A stretch of DNA of 64,000 bases, taken from the NCBI RefSeq assembly GCF_003050835.1, contig NZ_QAOJ01000001.1:62001-126000 (forward strand), in the 5' to 3' direction. The notes beneath the pieces were generated by a model. The model did no database searches. It was given only the letters and a program-made list of their open reading frames with translations, and was not told the origin of the DNA. Shown in pieces: positions 9,325-17,662 of the stretch. This DNA is from Pseudomonas sp. GV071. Its GTDB lineage: Bacteria; Pseudomonadota; Gammaproteobacteria; Pseudomonadales; Pseudomonadaceae. Each line of letters opens with the position of its first letter. Within the stretch, counting starts at the first letter, position 1. The position numbers and the translations under genes are program-made.

Positions 9325-9396
9325 GTTGGGCTTCGCTGCGCTCAACCCAACCTACGGAACGCGGAGTAGGTTGGGTTGAGCAAAGCGAAGCCCGAC
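9325..9396. repeat. Inverted repeat of the GTAGGTTGGGTTGAG type
   Basis: Left arm 9325-9355 and right arm 9366-9396 are imperfect reverse complements of about 30 bases built on GGGCTTCGCT...AACCCAACCTAC. It lies between the converging binding-protein gene and folD. Similar palindromes are widely scattered in gammaproteobacterial genomes; a copy number cannot be judged from this window. Confidence 0.7.
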
Positions 9397-9406
9397 ACTG
9401 CGATCG

Positions 9407-10261
9407 TCAGTCGTGCAAATGCTCGGCCGCGTACAGGGTATTTTCCAGCAGGCAGGCGCGGGTCATCGGGCCTACGCCACCCGGAACCGGCGTAATCCAG
9501 CCAGCGCGGGGCAGGGCGGTGTCGTAGACCACGTCGCCCACCAGCTTGCCGTCTTCCTGGCGGTTGATGCCGACGTCAATGACGATGGCGCCCGGCTTGA
9601 TCCACTCACCCTTGACCAGCCCCGGCTTACCGGCGGCCACCACCACCAGATCGGCGCGGCCGACGTGGCCGGCTAAGTCTTTGGTGAAGCGGTGGGTGAC
9701 CGTAACGGTGCAGCCCGCCAGCAACAGCTCCATGGCCATCGGCCGACCGACGATATTGGAGGCGCCGACAATCACCGCATCCATGCCGTACAGATCGGCA
9801 CCGGTGCTGGCCAGCAGGGTCATGATGCCCTTGGGCGTGCACGGGCGCAGCAGCGGGATACGCTGGGCCAAACGGCCGATGTTAAAAGGGTGGAAGCCGT
9901 CGACATCTTTGTCCGGGCGGATGCGCTCCAGCAGTTGCGAGGCGTCCAGGTGCTCTGGCAGCGGCAATTGCAGGAGGATGCCATCGATGGTGGCGTCATC
10001 GTTGAGGCGGTCGATCAGCTCACGCAGCTCGTCCTGGCTGGTGCTGGCCGGCAGGTCGTAGGCATGGGAAAGAAAGCCGACTTCTTCGCAGTCTTTACGC
10101 TTGTGCGAAACGTACACCTGCGATGCGGGATCGCTGCCTACCAGGATCACAGCCAGGCCGGGAGTCCGAAGACCTTGCTCGCTGCGTTCGGCGACACGTT
10201 GGGCGATCTGCTTGCGCAGGCTAGCGGCGATCGCCTTGCCGTCGATAAGTTGTGCGGTCAT
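9407..10261 (-). CDS. folD: Bifunctional methylenetetrahydrofolate dehydrogenase / methenyltetrahydrofolate cyclohydrolase
   Basis: A 284-residue cytoplasmic enzyme interconverting 5,10-methylene-, methenyl- and 10-formyl-tetrahydrofolate with NADP. The catalytic YxxxK is at Tyr50-Lys54 (YVSHK). The dinucleotide site [10 protein letters not shown] lies at about 165-175, and the conserved [10 protein letters not shown] is near the C-terminus (about 259-268). The length is standard. It is encoded alone on the minus strand, upstream of the divergently transcribed tRNA cluster, as in other pseudomonads. Confidence 0.97.
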   Translation of the reverse strand: MTAQLIDGKAIAASLRKQIAQRVAERSEQGLRTPGLAVILVGSDPASQVYVSHKRKDCEEVGFLSHAYDLPASTSQDELRELIDRLNDDATIDGILLQLPLPEHLDASQLLERIRPDKDVDGFHPFNIGRLAQRIPLLRPCTPKGIMTLLASTGADLYGMDAVIVGASNIVGRPMAMELLLAGCTVTVTHRFTKDLAGHVGRADLVVVAAGKPGLVKGEWIKPGAIVIDVGINRQEDGKLVGDVVYDTALPRAGWITPVPGGVGPMTRACLLENTLYAAEHLHD

Positions 10262-10393
10262 GACGCTTGGTTAACCATCGGAAATGATTGAAAAAGGACG
10301 CGCATTCTCGCATGGCCGCTCGGGCGGGCAAAGGCTGGCGGTCAGCATTTTCCCGTAACTCCTTTATCTCACTGAATTTTTTACGTTTTAGTG

Positions 10394-10420
10394 TTGACGA
10401 GTGCCGAGCTCGTCTATAAC
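10394..10420 (+). promoter_or_regulatory. Sigma-70 promoter of the tRNA cluster
   Basis: TTGACG (10394-10399) and TATAAC (10415-10420) are 15 bases apart, slightly short. A GC-rich discriminator follows, as is usual for stable-RNA promoters; the first tRNA starts 28 bases after the -10 box. Confidence 0.6.
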
Positions 10421-10448
10421 ATTCGCCCCGCTTGTCGAGCACAGCCAA

Positions 10449-10525
10449 GTGCCCGTAGCTCAGCTGGATAGAGCATCCGCCTTCTAAGCGGATGGTCGCA
10501 GGTTCGAGTCCTGCCGGGCACGCCA
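10449..10525 (+). tRNA. tRNA-Arg (anticodon TCT)
   Basis: 77 bases including the encoded CCA. The acceptor stem is GTGCCCG / CGGGCAC, the anticodon loop CTTCTAA (anticodon TCT, reads AGA) and the T-loop GGTTCGAGTCC. All four stems can be drawn. Confidence 0.97.
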
Positions 10526-10591
10526 TCAGGCTGTTTGGCAATACAGGCAAAGGTGTTGAAAAACACCGCAACACAGCAACAACGCAAGATG

Positions 10592-10667
10592 GTGGGCGTA
10601 GCTCAGTTGGTAGAGCACGGGATTGTGACTCCCGTTGTCGAGGGTTCGATCCCCTTCGTCCACCCCA
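10592..10667 (+). tRNA. tRNA-His (anticodon GTG)
   Basis: 76 bases with encoded CCA; the G at 10591 supplies the extra G-1 that histidyl-tRNA synthetase needs and pairs with C73. The anticodon loop is TTGTGAC and the T-arm GGGTTCGATCCCC. Acceptor GTGGGCG pairs with CGTCCAC with one G-U. Confidence 0.96.
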
Positions 10668-10674
10668 TATTCGA

Positions 10675-10708
10675 AAAGACGCCAGACCTTAACCAGTCTG
10701 GCGTCTTT
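10675..10708 (+). terminator. Hairpin with T-run between tRNA-His and tRNA-Leu
   Basis: The perfect ten-pair stem GACGCCAGAC (10678-10687) / GTCTGGCGTC (10696-10705) is flanked by A and T runs. It may partly end transcription or mark an RNA processing point before tRNA-Leu. Confidence 0.75.
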
Positions 10709-10721
10709 GCTTCAAAGCTCC

Positions 10722-10806
10722 GCGGACGTGGTGGAATTGGTAGACACACTGGATTTAGGTTCCAGCGCCGCAAGGCGTGAGAGTTCGAGTCTCTCCGTCC
10801 GCACCA
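10722..10806 (+). tRNA. tRNA-Leu (anticodon TAG)
   Basis: 85 bases, class II with a long variable arm (GCGCCGCAAGGCGT region) and encoded CCA. The acceptor is GCGGACG / CGTCCGC; the loop TTTAGGT gives anticodon TAG (reads CTA/CTG). Accessory DNA begins just downstream. Confidence 0.96.
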
Positions 10807-10848
10807 AACATAGTTTCGCCGACTTCCGCTGAGTTCCGCGAAGCCAAC

Positions 10849-10877
10849 AGAAAAGCCGCCCTAGTGCGGCTTTTCTT
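10849..10877 (+). terminator. Terminator of the tRNA cluster
   Basis: AGAAAAGCCGC / GCGGCTTTTCT forms a stem with a six-base loop and a T-rich 3' side, 43 bases after tRNA-Leu. It is symmetrical and could also act on the minus-strand antitoxin gene that ends at 10910. Confidence 0.85.
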
Positions 10878-10909
10878 GTTTCTGTGTTTTGAGATTTGGC
10901 GCTTTGCCG

Positions 10910-11305
10910 TTACCGCTTGGTGCCAGGTTTTTTCTCGGGCGCCTTCCTTGTTGTCGCGTCTCTGGCTTCCAATGGCGCAGTCCGCTGCTGGCTATAACGC
11001 TGCAATGGAGCGCTCGGCTGCTTGTCGGTGTGCTGCGCGAGGAGTGCTTCCTGGCCTTCGGTCAAGGTAACCAGGGTGGCGAGAATGTCGCTCAGGGTGG
11101 CCTGCTGCGAGCTGGCGCCGGGCTCGCACAGGGCGTCCTTGAGCAGGCGATTGATCAGCGTCTGGTAACCCATGCCTTCCTCGTCGGCGCGCTGCCGGGC
11201 GGCTTCGAGCACGGTGTCATCGAGCATGATGGTAATCCGGGTTTTGCCCTTGCTGGGGGCAACGGCGCCGCGTTTGGCTGAGCTGAAATCGTAAAGATCT
11301 TTCAT
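10910..11305 (-). CDS. brnA: BrnA-type antitoxin, ribbon-helix-helix, with basic C-terminal tail
   Basis: 131 residues. The N-terminus (MKDLYDFSSAKRGAV) and the KTRITIMLDD strand followed by two helices (about 21-58) match BrnA antitoxins, DNA-binding ribbon-helix-helix proteins that neutralise BrnT and repress their own operon. BrnA is usually around 80-105 residues. Here about 70 residues follow the fold, ending in a stretch rich in Lys, Arg, Thr and Pro (TTRKAPEKKPGTKR), without a family I can name. It lies directly downstream of the toxin gene (three-base gap), the toxin-first order typical of brnTA. Confidence 0.8.
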   Translation of the reverse strand: MKDLYDFSSAKRGAVAPSKGKTRITIMLDDTVLEAARQRADEEGMGYQTLINRLLKDALCEPGASSQQATLSDILATLVTLTEGQEALLAQHTDKQPSAPLQRYSQQRTAPLEARDATTRKAPEKKPGTKR

Positions 11306-11308
11306 GGT

Positions 11309-11584
11309 TCACCCTCCGTAATACTGTTGAATCTCCTGCGGTTCGGCCTTGCGAGCGGAGATCAGCCTCACGTAATCGGGGTCCCGATACGTGTAAACCA
11401 CCACCAGCAATCGTCCCGCGCCATCCTCGCCCAGGGTTATCCAGCGCGTTTCGTCGTAGCGGAACTCTTCGACCGTTAAGGCGCGTGGATCGTCCAGAAC
11501 TGCTGCCGCGTCAGCCAGTTGAACGCCATGTTTGCTGGCGTTCAGCCGTGCCTTGAAGGGATCGAACTGAATGCTGAAGTCCAT
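11309..11584 (-). CDS. brnT: BrnT-type toxin (RelE-like ribonuclease)
   Basis: 91 residues from the ATG at 11584. Conserved BrnT features are visible: FDPFKARLNASKHGV at the N-terminus, an ETRWITLG strand, LVVVYTYRD and the C-terminal LISARKA motif. BrnT toxins are small RNases that arrest translation and are held by BrnA. The frame runs on upstream without a convincing start; the ATG before DFSIQFDP gives the family length. No strong RBS is present, and a dyad (11586-11604) abuts the start, so the leader is very short or overlaps the operator. No inactivating change is evident. Confidence 0.82.
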   Translation of the reverse strand: MDFSIQFDPFKARLNASKHGVQLADAAAVLDDPRALTVEEFRYDETRWITLGEDGAGRLLVVVYTYRDPDYVRLISARKAEPQEIQQYYGG

Positions 11585-11585
11585 T

Positions 11586-11604
11586 ATGCATATCCGATAT
11601 GTAT
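11586..11604. promoter_or_regulatory. Probable autoregulatory operator of brnTA
   Basis: ATGCATAT-CCG-ATATGTAT is a near-perfect dyad (seven of eight pairs) directly upstream of the toxin start codon, where BrnA or the BrnT-BrnA complex would be expected to bind. The binding is inferred. Confidence 0.55.
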
Positions 11605-11801
11605 TTTGGTGAATGGGCATGAGTGAAGAGACGGAAGGGCGTGTAGCGCGGATAACGTGCATCTCGCTGCTTTGTGCGGCGCTCTTCACTGGCGCTATTT
11701 GCGCAGAATCTTCGGTGCGGGGGATTCAGGCGGGTCTGCCTGGGGGTTGGTATGGGCCCGATGGCGGGGTGGTCTTGCTCTTGCTTTTGTGTGGCGTCCA
11801 T

Positions 11802-11818
11802 ATCCCAAAATATGGGAT
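11802..11818. promoter_or_regulatory. Candidate operator of the galactose/galactonate operon
   Basis: ATCCCA-N5-TGGGAT is a perfect six-base dyad with an AT-only centre, 14 bases upstream of the -35 box of the kinase gene promoter. IclR-family regulators bind short palindromes of this kind, and one is encoded at the end of the cluster. The link is by position only. Confidence 0.5.
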
Positions 11819-11831
11819 TCAAAATTATATA

Positions 11832-11861
11832 TTGAGATTTGCCGGGGTCTCGTTTTATAGT
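11832..11861 (+). promoter_or_regulatory. Sigma-70-like promoter of the galactonate operon
   Basis: TTGAGA (11832-11837) and TATAGT (11856-11861) have an 18-base spacer, about 52 bases before the kinase ATG. The rest of the gap from 11605 to 11800 shows no supportable gene; two short plus-strand frames there lack family features. Confidence 0.6.
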
Positions 11862-11913
11862 CGGCCTCACTCGCTGTTACGCACTCACTCCTAAAAACAA
11901 TTCAGGTGAAGCG

Positions 11914-12912
11914 ATGCAGGCTCAGTTAATCGCCCTCGATTGGGGTACCACGTCATTGCGCGCCTACCGGCTCGCGGCTGACGCTACGGTGCTGCAAGAG
12001 CGCACGCTCCATGCCGGAATCATGCAGTTGCCCAAGGCCGCACGTGTGCTCGCGGGTGCGTTGTGCAGCGACGGTTTTGAATTGGCCTTCGACGAGGCCT
12101 GCGGTGATTGGCTGGATGCCGAGCCGCACCTGCCAGTGATTGCCTGCGGCATGGTTGGCAGCGCTCAAGGCTGGCGCGAGGCGACCTACTGCGACACCCC
12201 CGCCAATGTCACCCGCCTGGGCCACAGCCTGGTCACCGTGCACAGCGTGCGCGGCGTGGATATCCATATCGTTCCCGGGGTGATTCAGCGCTCCCGCCTG
12301 CCCAATGTCATGCGCGGCGAAGAAACCCAGGTGCTTGGTGCGCTCGCCCATCTGCCAGAGCAGATGGATGGCAGCCTGCTGATCGGCTTGCCCGGCAGTC
12401 ACTCGAAATGGGTGGAAGTTGCCGACCGCTGCATCGTCCACTTCGACACCTTTATGACCGGCGAGCTGTTCGCCGTGCTCTGCGAACACAGCATTCTCGG
12501 TCGTACCCAACAACGCAGCGCCCATTTCGACACCGAGGCTTTCGACCGCGGCGTGCAGGTAGCGCTGTCGCGAGAGGGGCAGATCGGCCCGCTGTCTACT
12601 CTGTTTAGCGCACGCACCCTGGGGCTTACCGGCATGCTCACGGCGACCGCCCAACCGGACTACCTGTCCGGCCTGCTGATCGGTCATGAACTGCAAGCAC
12701 TGGCCGCTACCCTGCGCCAACGCCATGGCGAGCAACCCCTGCCGGCAGTGTTGCTGATCGGCAATTACCCCCTCTGTCAGCGCTACAGCCGGGCGCTTGC
12801 TGCCTGCGGTTTTGCTGTCGTGAGCGTTGCCGAGCAAGCGACCGAACGGGGCCTGTGGTACCTGGCCGAAGCGGCGGGCTTGTTGGCCGCGCCATCCTCT
12901 TTTTCCGTCTGA
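11914..12912 (+). CDS. dgoK: 2-dehydro-3-deoxygalactonokinase
   Basis: A 332-residue cytoplasmic kinase that phosphorylates 2-keto-3-deoxygalactonate with ATP, giving KDPGal. The N-terminal ALDWGTTSLRAY phosphate-1 motif belongs to the ASKHA (hexokinase/actin) fold, and MRGEETQVLGAL (about residues 131-142) is a hallmark of DgoK. A LIGLPGSHSKW segment follows. The chosen ATG has GGTGAAG nearby and is the first after the promoter; an upstream in-frame ATG at 11839 would overlap the promoter. It is the first gene of the catabolic operon, 13 bases before the aldolase gene. Confidence 0.92.
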   Translation: MQAQLIALDWGTTSLRAYRLAADATVLQERTLHAGIMQLPKAARVLAGALCSDGFELAFDEACGDWLDAEPHLPVIACGMVGSAQGWREATYCDTPANVTRLGHSLVTVHSVRGVDIHIVPGVIQRSRLPNVMRGEETQVLGALAHLPEQMDGSLLIGLPGSHSKWVEVADRCIVHFDTFMTGELFAVLCEHSILGRTQQRSAHFDTEAFDRGVQVALSREGQIGPLSTLFSARTLGLTGMLTATAQPDYLSGLLIGHELQALAATLRQRHGEQPLPAVLLIGNYPLCQRYSRALAACGFAVVSVAEQATERGLWYLAEAAGLLAAPSSFSV

Positions 12913-12925
12913 AGCGAGGCCCGTC

Positions 12926-13546
12926 ATGTTGAAGCAGGCATTGGCAGAAAACGGTTTGATCGCGATTTTGCGCGGTGTGCAGCCAGGCGAAGCGCTGGCT
13001 ATTGGCGAGGTGTTGTACGGCGCCGGTTTTCGGGTGATCGAGGTGCCGCTCAACTCACCTGAGCCTTACGCAAGCATTCGCCTGTTGCGTGACAGCCTGC
13101 CGGCCGATTGCCTGGTGGGCGCCGGTACCGTGCTGTCGGCGCAGCAGGTGCAGGCAGTGCATGCGGCAGGCGGCCAAGTGATTGTCATGCCCCACAGCGA
13201 CCCCCAGGTTCTGCGCGCGGCCAAGGCGGCCGGTCTGTATCTGGCGCCGGGAGTGGCGACGCCCACCGAGGCCTTTGCCGCGCTGGCCGAGGGTGCCGAT
13301 GTGCTCAAGCTGTTTCCGGCGGAACAGATGTCACCCGCGCTGGTCAAGGCATGGTTGGCGGTGCTGCCGCCCGGCACTGTGTTGCTGCCGGTGGGCGGCA
13401 TTTCTGCCGACAACATGCCGGCGTATTTCGCTGCCGGCGTAAAAGGTTTTGGTTTGGGCTCGGGGCTCTTCAAGCCGGGCATGAGTGCAGCGCAGGTGGC
13501 TGAAAATGCCGCCGCCTACGTCGCTGCGTGGAAGGCATTGGGTTAA
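12926..13546 (+). CDS. dgoA: 2-dehydro-3-deoxy-6-phosphogalactonate aldolase
   Basis: A 206-residue class I aldolase of the KDPG/KDPGal family that splits KDPGal to pyruvate and D-glyceraldehyde 3-phosphate. The Schiff-base lysine is Lys128 in VLKLFPAEQ and the general base is Glu39 in [16 protein letters not shown] (66-70) and PVGGI are the usual phosphate-binding loops. LNSP after the catalytic Glu is characteristic of the galacto enzyme rather than Eda. In E. coli the aldolase and dehydratase were once treated as one gene; here they are clearly two, 46 bases apart. Confidence 0.93.
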   Translation: MLKQALAENGLIAILRGVQPGEALAIGEVLYGAGFRVIEVPLNSPEPYASIRLLRDSLPADCLVGAGTVLSAQQVQAVHAAGGQVIVMPHSDPQVLRAAKAAGLYLAPGVATPTEAFAALAEGADVLKLFPAEQMSPALVKAWLAVLPPGTVLLPVGGISADNMPAYFAAGVKGFGLGSGLFKPGMSAAQVAENAAAYVAAWKALG

Positions 13547-13592
13547 CGATTTTTGGCGGCTGGCTGCCACATCTAATAAGAGAGACAAGAAG

Positions 13593-14741
13593 ATGAAAAT
13601 CACCAAATTGACCACCTTCATCGTTCCGCCACGCTGGTGCTTTCTCAAGGTGGAAACCGACCAGGGCGTAACCGGGTGGGGCGAGCCTGTGGTGGAGGGG
13701 CGCGCCCACACGGTGGCAGCTGCTGTCGAGGAACTGGCCGATTACCTGATCGGCAAAGACCCTCGCAATATCGAAGACATCTGGACTGTGCTCTACCGAG
13801 GCGGCTTCTACCGCGGCGGCCCGATTCATATGAGCGCCCTGGCCGGCATCGACCAGGCGCTGTGGGACATCAAGGGCAAGGCGCTCGGCGTCTCGGTCAG
13901 CGATCTGCTCGGCGGCCAGGTGCGTGACAAAATCCGCGTGTATTCCTGGATTGGTGGCGATCGTCCGGCTGACACCGCTCGCGCTGCTAAGGAAGCGGTA
14001 TCGCGTGGCTTCACTGCGGTGAAGATGAACGGCACCGAAGAGCTGCAGTTCGTCGACAGCTTCGCCAAGGTCGACCTGGCCCTGCAGAACGTCGCCGCTG
14101 TGCGTGATGCGGTAGGGCCGAACGTCGGCATTGGCGTGGACTTCCACGGCCGCGTACACAAGCCGATGGCCAAGGTGCTGATGAAGGAGCTGGACGCCTT
14201 CAAGCTGATGTTTATCGAAGAGCCGGTGCTCAGCGAAAACTACGAAGCGCTGAAGGAGCTGGCGCCGCTGACCAGTACGCCGATTGCCCTGGGCGAGCGC
14301 TTGTTCTCGCGCTGGGACTTCAAGCGGGTGCTCAGTGAGGGCTACGTCGACATCATCCAGCCCGATGCCTCCCACGCTGGCGGCATCACCGAAACCCGCA
14401 AGATTGCCAATATGGCCGAAGCCTACGATGTCGCTCTGGCCCTGCATTGCCCGCTGGGGCCGATTGCCCTGGCCGCCTGCCTGCAGCTGGATGCCGCTTG
14501 CTACAACGCCTTTATCCAGGAGCAGAGCCTGGGCATCCATTACAACGAAAGCAACGACCTGCTGGATTACCTCAAAGACCCGCAAGTGTTCGCCTATGAG
14601 CAAGGCATGGTGAAGATTCCCAACGGTCCGGGCCTGGGCATCGAGATCAATGAGGAGTACGTGATCGAGCGTGCCGCCATTGGCCATCGCTGGCGTAACC
14701 CGATCTGGCGCCATGCCGACGGCAGTTTTGCCGAATGGTAA
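13593..14741 (+). CDS. dgoD: D-galactonate dehydratase
   Basis: A 382-residue enolase-superfamily enzyme removing water from D-galactonate to give 2-keto-3-deoxygalactonate. All the active-site residues known for the E. coli enzyme are at the same numbers: metal ligands Asp183, Glu209 and Glu235, catalytic His185 (in VDFHG) and His285 (in ALHCPLGP). This makes the substrate assignment unusually firm. An AGAGA-like RBS precedes the ATG; 28 bases separate it from the lactonase gene. Confidence 0.96.
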   Translation: MKITKLTTFIVPPRWCFLKVETDQGVTGWGEPVVEGRAHTVAAAVEELADYLIGKDPRNIEDIWTVLYRGGFYRGGPIHMSALAGIDQALWDIKGKALGVSVSDLLGGQVRDKIRVYSWIGGDRPADTARAAKEAVSRGFTAVKMNGTEELQFVDSFAKVDLALQNVAAVRDAVGPNVGIGVDFHGRVHKPMAKVLMKELDAFKLMFIEEPVLSENYEALKELAPLTSTPIALGERLFSRWDFKRVLSEGYVDIIQPDASHAGGITETRKIANMAEAYDVALALHCPLGPIALAACLQLDAACYNAFIQEQSLGIHYNESNDLLDYLKDPQVFAYEQGMVKIPNGPGLGIEINEEYVIERAAIGHRWRNPIWRHADGSFAEW

Positions 14742-14769
14742 GCACAGCGACCGGACGAGGAGGGCAGTC

Positions 14770-15660
14770 ATGCACTGGCAAACGCTGAGCGATGCACGTT
14801 TCAAATTGGCTGAAGGGCCGTTCTGGGATGCCGCCACCCAGGCGCTGTTCTGGGTCGATATTCCCGGTCGTCTGGCCTGTCGTTGGGGGCAGGGGCACTA
14901 CCAGCACTGGCGGATGCCGGAGGTGGTCTCGGCCTTTATTCCCTGTGAGCGCGGCGATGCGCTGGTGACCCTGGCCAGCGGCGTCTATCGCCTCGACCTG
15001 AGTTCGCCGGCCGAACAGCCGGTGCTGACCTTGTTGGCGGTGGTCGACCCGGTCCCCGGCAACCGCGCCAACGAAGCGCGCTGCGATGCGCAGGGGCGGC
15101 TGTGGCTGGGCAGCATGCAAAACAACATTGCTGAAGATGGCAGTGACCTGCCGATCACCCGCCGCTCCGGTGGGCTGTTTCGTTTGGACCCGGGTGGCCA
15201 GGTGACGCCGTTGTTGGAGAGTCAGGGCATCGTCAACACCCTGCTATGGAATGCGGCGGGAACCGAGTTGTACTGCGCCGACAGCCTCGATGGCGAGTTG
15301 TACGCCTACCCGCTGAGCGCCGATGGCGCCCTTGGCGAGCGGCGTATCTGGGCCGAATCCTCTGCGTGCGGAGTGCCCGATGGCTCGGCGATGGACAGCC
15401 ACGGCTACGTCTGGAACGCCCGTTGGCAGGGCGGTTGCCTGCTGCGCTACGCGCCGGATGGGCGTCTCGAAGACGTCATCAAACTGCCGGTGAAGTACCC
15501 CACCAGTTGCGTCTTCGGTGGCCCGGATCTCACCACCTTGTTTGTCACCAGCGCGCGCCCGGCCGGCGATCCCAACTTGCCGGAAGACTCGCTGGATGGC
15601 GCTGTGCTGATGGCTCAGATGGATGTGCGCGGTGTGGCGTCTCAGCGCTTCGCGGGCTGA
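14770..15660 (+). CDS. SMP-30/gluconolactonase family lactonase, probably galactonolactonase
   Basis: A 296-residue six-bladed beta-propeller hydrolase. Metal-ligand regions are visible: Glu15 in LAEGPFWD, Asn in the NEARCDAQGRLWLG segment (about 100) and Asp in GVPDGSAMDSHGYVW (about 200). The family opens sugar lactones. Between the dehydratase and sugar dehydrogenase genes it would convert D-galactono-1,4-lactone (or the arabino analogue) to the acid. An AGGAGG-type RBS precedes the ATG. The exact lactone is inferred from the operon. Confidence 0.87.
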   Translation: MHWQTLSDARFKLAEGPFWDAATQALFWVDIPGRLACRWGQGHYQHWRMPEVVSAFIPCERGDALVTLASGVYRLDLSSPAEQPVLTLLAVVDPVPGNRANEARCDAQGRLWLGSMQNNIAEDGSDLPITRRSGGLFRLDPGGQVTPLLESQGIVNTLLWNAAGTELYCADSLDGELYAYPLSADGALGERRIWAESSACGVPDGSAMDSHGYVWNARWQGGCLLRYAPDGRLEDVIKLPVKYPTSCVFGGPDLTTLFVTSARPAGDPNLPEDSLDGAVLMAQMDVRGVASQRFAG

Positions 15661-15699
15661 GAACGACACCGCAAACCCGATAACGCAGGAGTGTTTCAA

Positions 15700-16518
15700 A
15701 TGGCTCAACCCTTGACCTTGCCACCTGTGCCAGAGCCGACTTACGGCGAACGCCTGAAAGGCAAAGTAGTGATTGTGACCGGTGCCGCCCAAGGCATTGG
15801 CGAGGCGATAGTCGCCTGCTTTCAGGCTCAGCAAGCGAAGCTGGTGATTGCCGATATTCAGGCGGAGAAAGTCCAGGGTGTCGCCGCCCGGTGGCGTGAT
15901 CGCGGCGCCGAGATAGTTGCCCAGGGCGTCGACATTACCGACAAGAGCCAGTGGCAAGCGTTGATCGACACGACCATTGCGCGTTTTGGGCGCATCGACG
16001 TGCTGGTCAACTGCGCCGGTGTGAACGTGTTTCGCGACCCGCTGCTGATGAGCGACGAAGACTGGCGCCGCTGTTTTGCCATCGACCTCGATGGCGCCTG
16101 GTACGGCTGCCGCGCGGTGCTGCCGCACATGATCGAGCAGGGCATCGGCAACATCATCAATATTGCCTCGACCCACTCCAGCCACATCATTCCCGGCTGC
16201 TTCCCCTACCCGGTGGCCAAGCATGGCTTGCTCGGCCTGACCCGCGCCCTAGGCATCGAGTACGCCGCCAAAGGCGTGCGGGTCAATGCCATCGCCCCCG
16301 GCTATATCGAAACCCAGCTCAACGTCGATTACTGGAATGGTTTCGACGACCCCCATGCCGAACGCCAGCGCGCGTTCGACCTGCATCCGCCGCGACGGAT
16401 TGGCCAGCCGGTCGAGGTGGCCATGACAGCGCTGTTCCTGGCGACCGACGAGGCGCCGTTTATCAATGCCACCTGCATCATGATCGATGGTGGCCGCTCC
16501 GTGATGTACCACGAGTAA
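15700..16518 (+). CDS. Short-chain dehydrogenase, probably D-galactose (or L-arabinose) 1-dehydrogenase
   Basis: A 272-residue classical SDR with TGAAQGIGEA at the cofactor site (about 25-34), NCAG (about 105-108), catalytic Ser in the IASTHSSH strand and YPVAK as the Tyr-xxx-Lys pair. The ATG at 15700 (MAQPLT) has GCAGGAG at a good distance; the frame's earlier start at 15691 does not. As the only oxidoreductase of the cluster it is expected to oxidise the sugar at C1, the first step of the De Ley-Doudoroff path. Specificity within aldoses is not readable from sequence. Confidence 0.82.
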   Translation: MAQPLTLPPVPEPTYGERLKGKVVIVTGAAQGIGEAIVACFQAQQAKLVIADIQAEKVQGVAARWRDRGAEIVAQGVDITDKSQWQALIDTTIARFGRIDVLVNCAGVNVFRDPLLMSDEDWRRCFAIDLDGAWYGCRAVLPHMIEQGIGNIINIASTHSSHIIPGCFPYPVAKHGLLGLTRALGIEYAAKGVRVNAIAPGYIETQLNVDYWNGFDDPHAERQRAFDLHPPRRIGQPVEVAMTALFLATDEAPFINATCIMIDGGRSVMYHE

Positions 16519-16599
16519 CGCAGTAAACCGCCTGCCTCGTTGGGGCAAGGACGGTATGAAACGCCCGACCACGATCCAATAAAAACAAGAGGATTACTT

Positions 16600-17601
16600 A
16601 TGTTCGCGCACCGTTTTGCTCGCTCCCTGGTTTGTGCTGCCACTGTGTTGGCGGCGGCCGGTTTTACCAGCCTGGCCGCTGCCGAAGAAGTGAAGATCGG
16701 CTTTCTGGTCAAACAGGCGGAAGAACCCTGGTTCCAGACCGAATGGGCCTTCGCCGAAAAAGCCGGTAAAGACAAAGGCTTTACCGTGATCAAGATCGCC
16801 GTGCCCGATGGCGAGAAAACCCTGGCGGCCATCGATACCCTGGCGGCCAATGGCGCCAAGGGCTTTGTCATTTGTCCGCCGGACACTTCCCTCGGCCCGG
16901 CGATCATGGCCAAGGCCAAGCTCAATGACCTCAAGGTGCTGGCGGTGGATGACCGCTTCGTCGACGCCAAAGGCCAGCCCATGGAAGACGTGCCCTACGT
17001 GGGCCTGGCGGCGTTCAAGATCGGCGAGAAGCAAGGCAAAGCCATGGCCGATGAGGCAAAAAAACGCGGCTGGGATCTGAAAGAAACCTTTGCTGTGATC
17101 AATACCTTTGACGAGCTGGATACCGGCAAGAAACGCACCGACGGGTCGGTGGAGGCGCTCAAGGCCGCTGGCCTGGCGGCGGACCATATTCTCTTCGCGC
17201 CGCAGAAAACCCTCGATGTGCCGGGCAGCATGGACTCCACCAACTCGGCGCTGGTCAAGCTGCCCAGTGAGGCAAAGAACCTGATCATCGGCGGCATGAA
17301 CGACAGCTCGGTGCTTGGCGGTGTACGTGCCACGGAAAGCGCCGGCTTCGCGGCAGCCAACGTGATTGGCGTAGGCATCAACGGCACCGACGCGATCGGC
17401 GAATTGAAGAAAGCCAGTAGCGGCTTCTACGGTTCGATGTTGCTCAGCCCGGATACCTCCGGCTATGAAACCGCCAGCCAGATGTTCACCTGGGTGACCA
17501 CCGGTAAAGAGCCGGCGAAATACACCGCGCTGGACAACGTCACCCTGATTACCCGGGAAAACTTCCAGCAGGAGCTGACCAAGATCGGTCTGTGGAAATA
17601 G
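16600..17601 (+). CDS. Periplasmic sugar-binding protein, AraF-like
   Basis: 333 residues. The signal peptide ends at about residue 24-25 (FTSLAAA/EE). The mature part has the type I periplasmic binding fold starting VKIGFLVKQAEEPWFQTEW, close to L-arabinose/D-galactose-binding AraF (which reads KLGFLVKQPEEPWFQTEW). This family binds L-arabinose, D-galactose and D-fucose, fitting the galactonate enzymes next to it. The RBS AAGAGGA precedes the ATG at 16600. It is followed by the ATPase and permease genes. Confidence 0.88.
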   Translation: MFAHRFARSLVCAATVLAAAGFTSLAAAEEVKIGFLVKQAEEPWFQTEWAFAEKAGKDKGFTVIKIAVPDGEKTLAAIDTLAANGAKGFVICPPDTSLGPAIMAKAKLNDLKVLAVDDRFVDAKGQPMEDVPYVGLAAFKIGEKQGKAMADEAKKRGWDLKETFAVINTFDELDTGKKRTDGSVEALKAAGLAADHILFAPQKTLDVPGSMDSTNSALVKLPSEAKNLIIGGMNDSSVLGGVRATESAGFAAANVIGVGINGTDAIGELKKASSGFYGSMLLSPDTSGYETASQMFTWVTTGKEPAKYTALDNVTLITRENFQQELTKIGLWK

Positions 17602-17662
17602 GCCGCTGCGGGTCTTCTCTTGAACAGGCACGCCGCCCGCTGGCGGCGTGCAGGAGGTAAGC

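Noticed and set aside
11613-11894. Short plus-strand frames in the gap between brnT and dgoK
   Set aside because: They cover the dgo promoter and dyad, have no RBS and show no family features.
13470-14837. A 455-residue minus-strand frame over dgoD
   Set aside because: dgoD carries the full active site on the plus strand; the antisense product is a compositional artefact.
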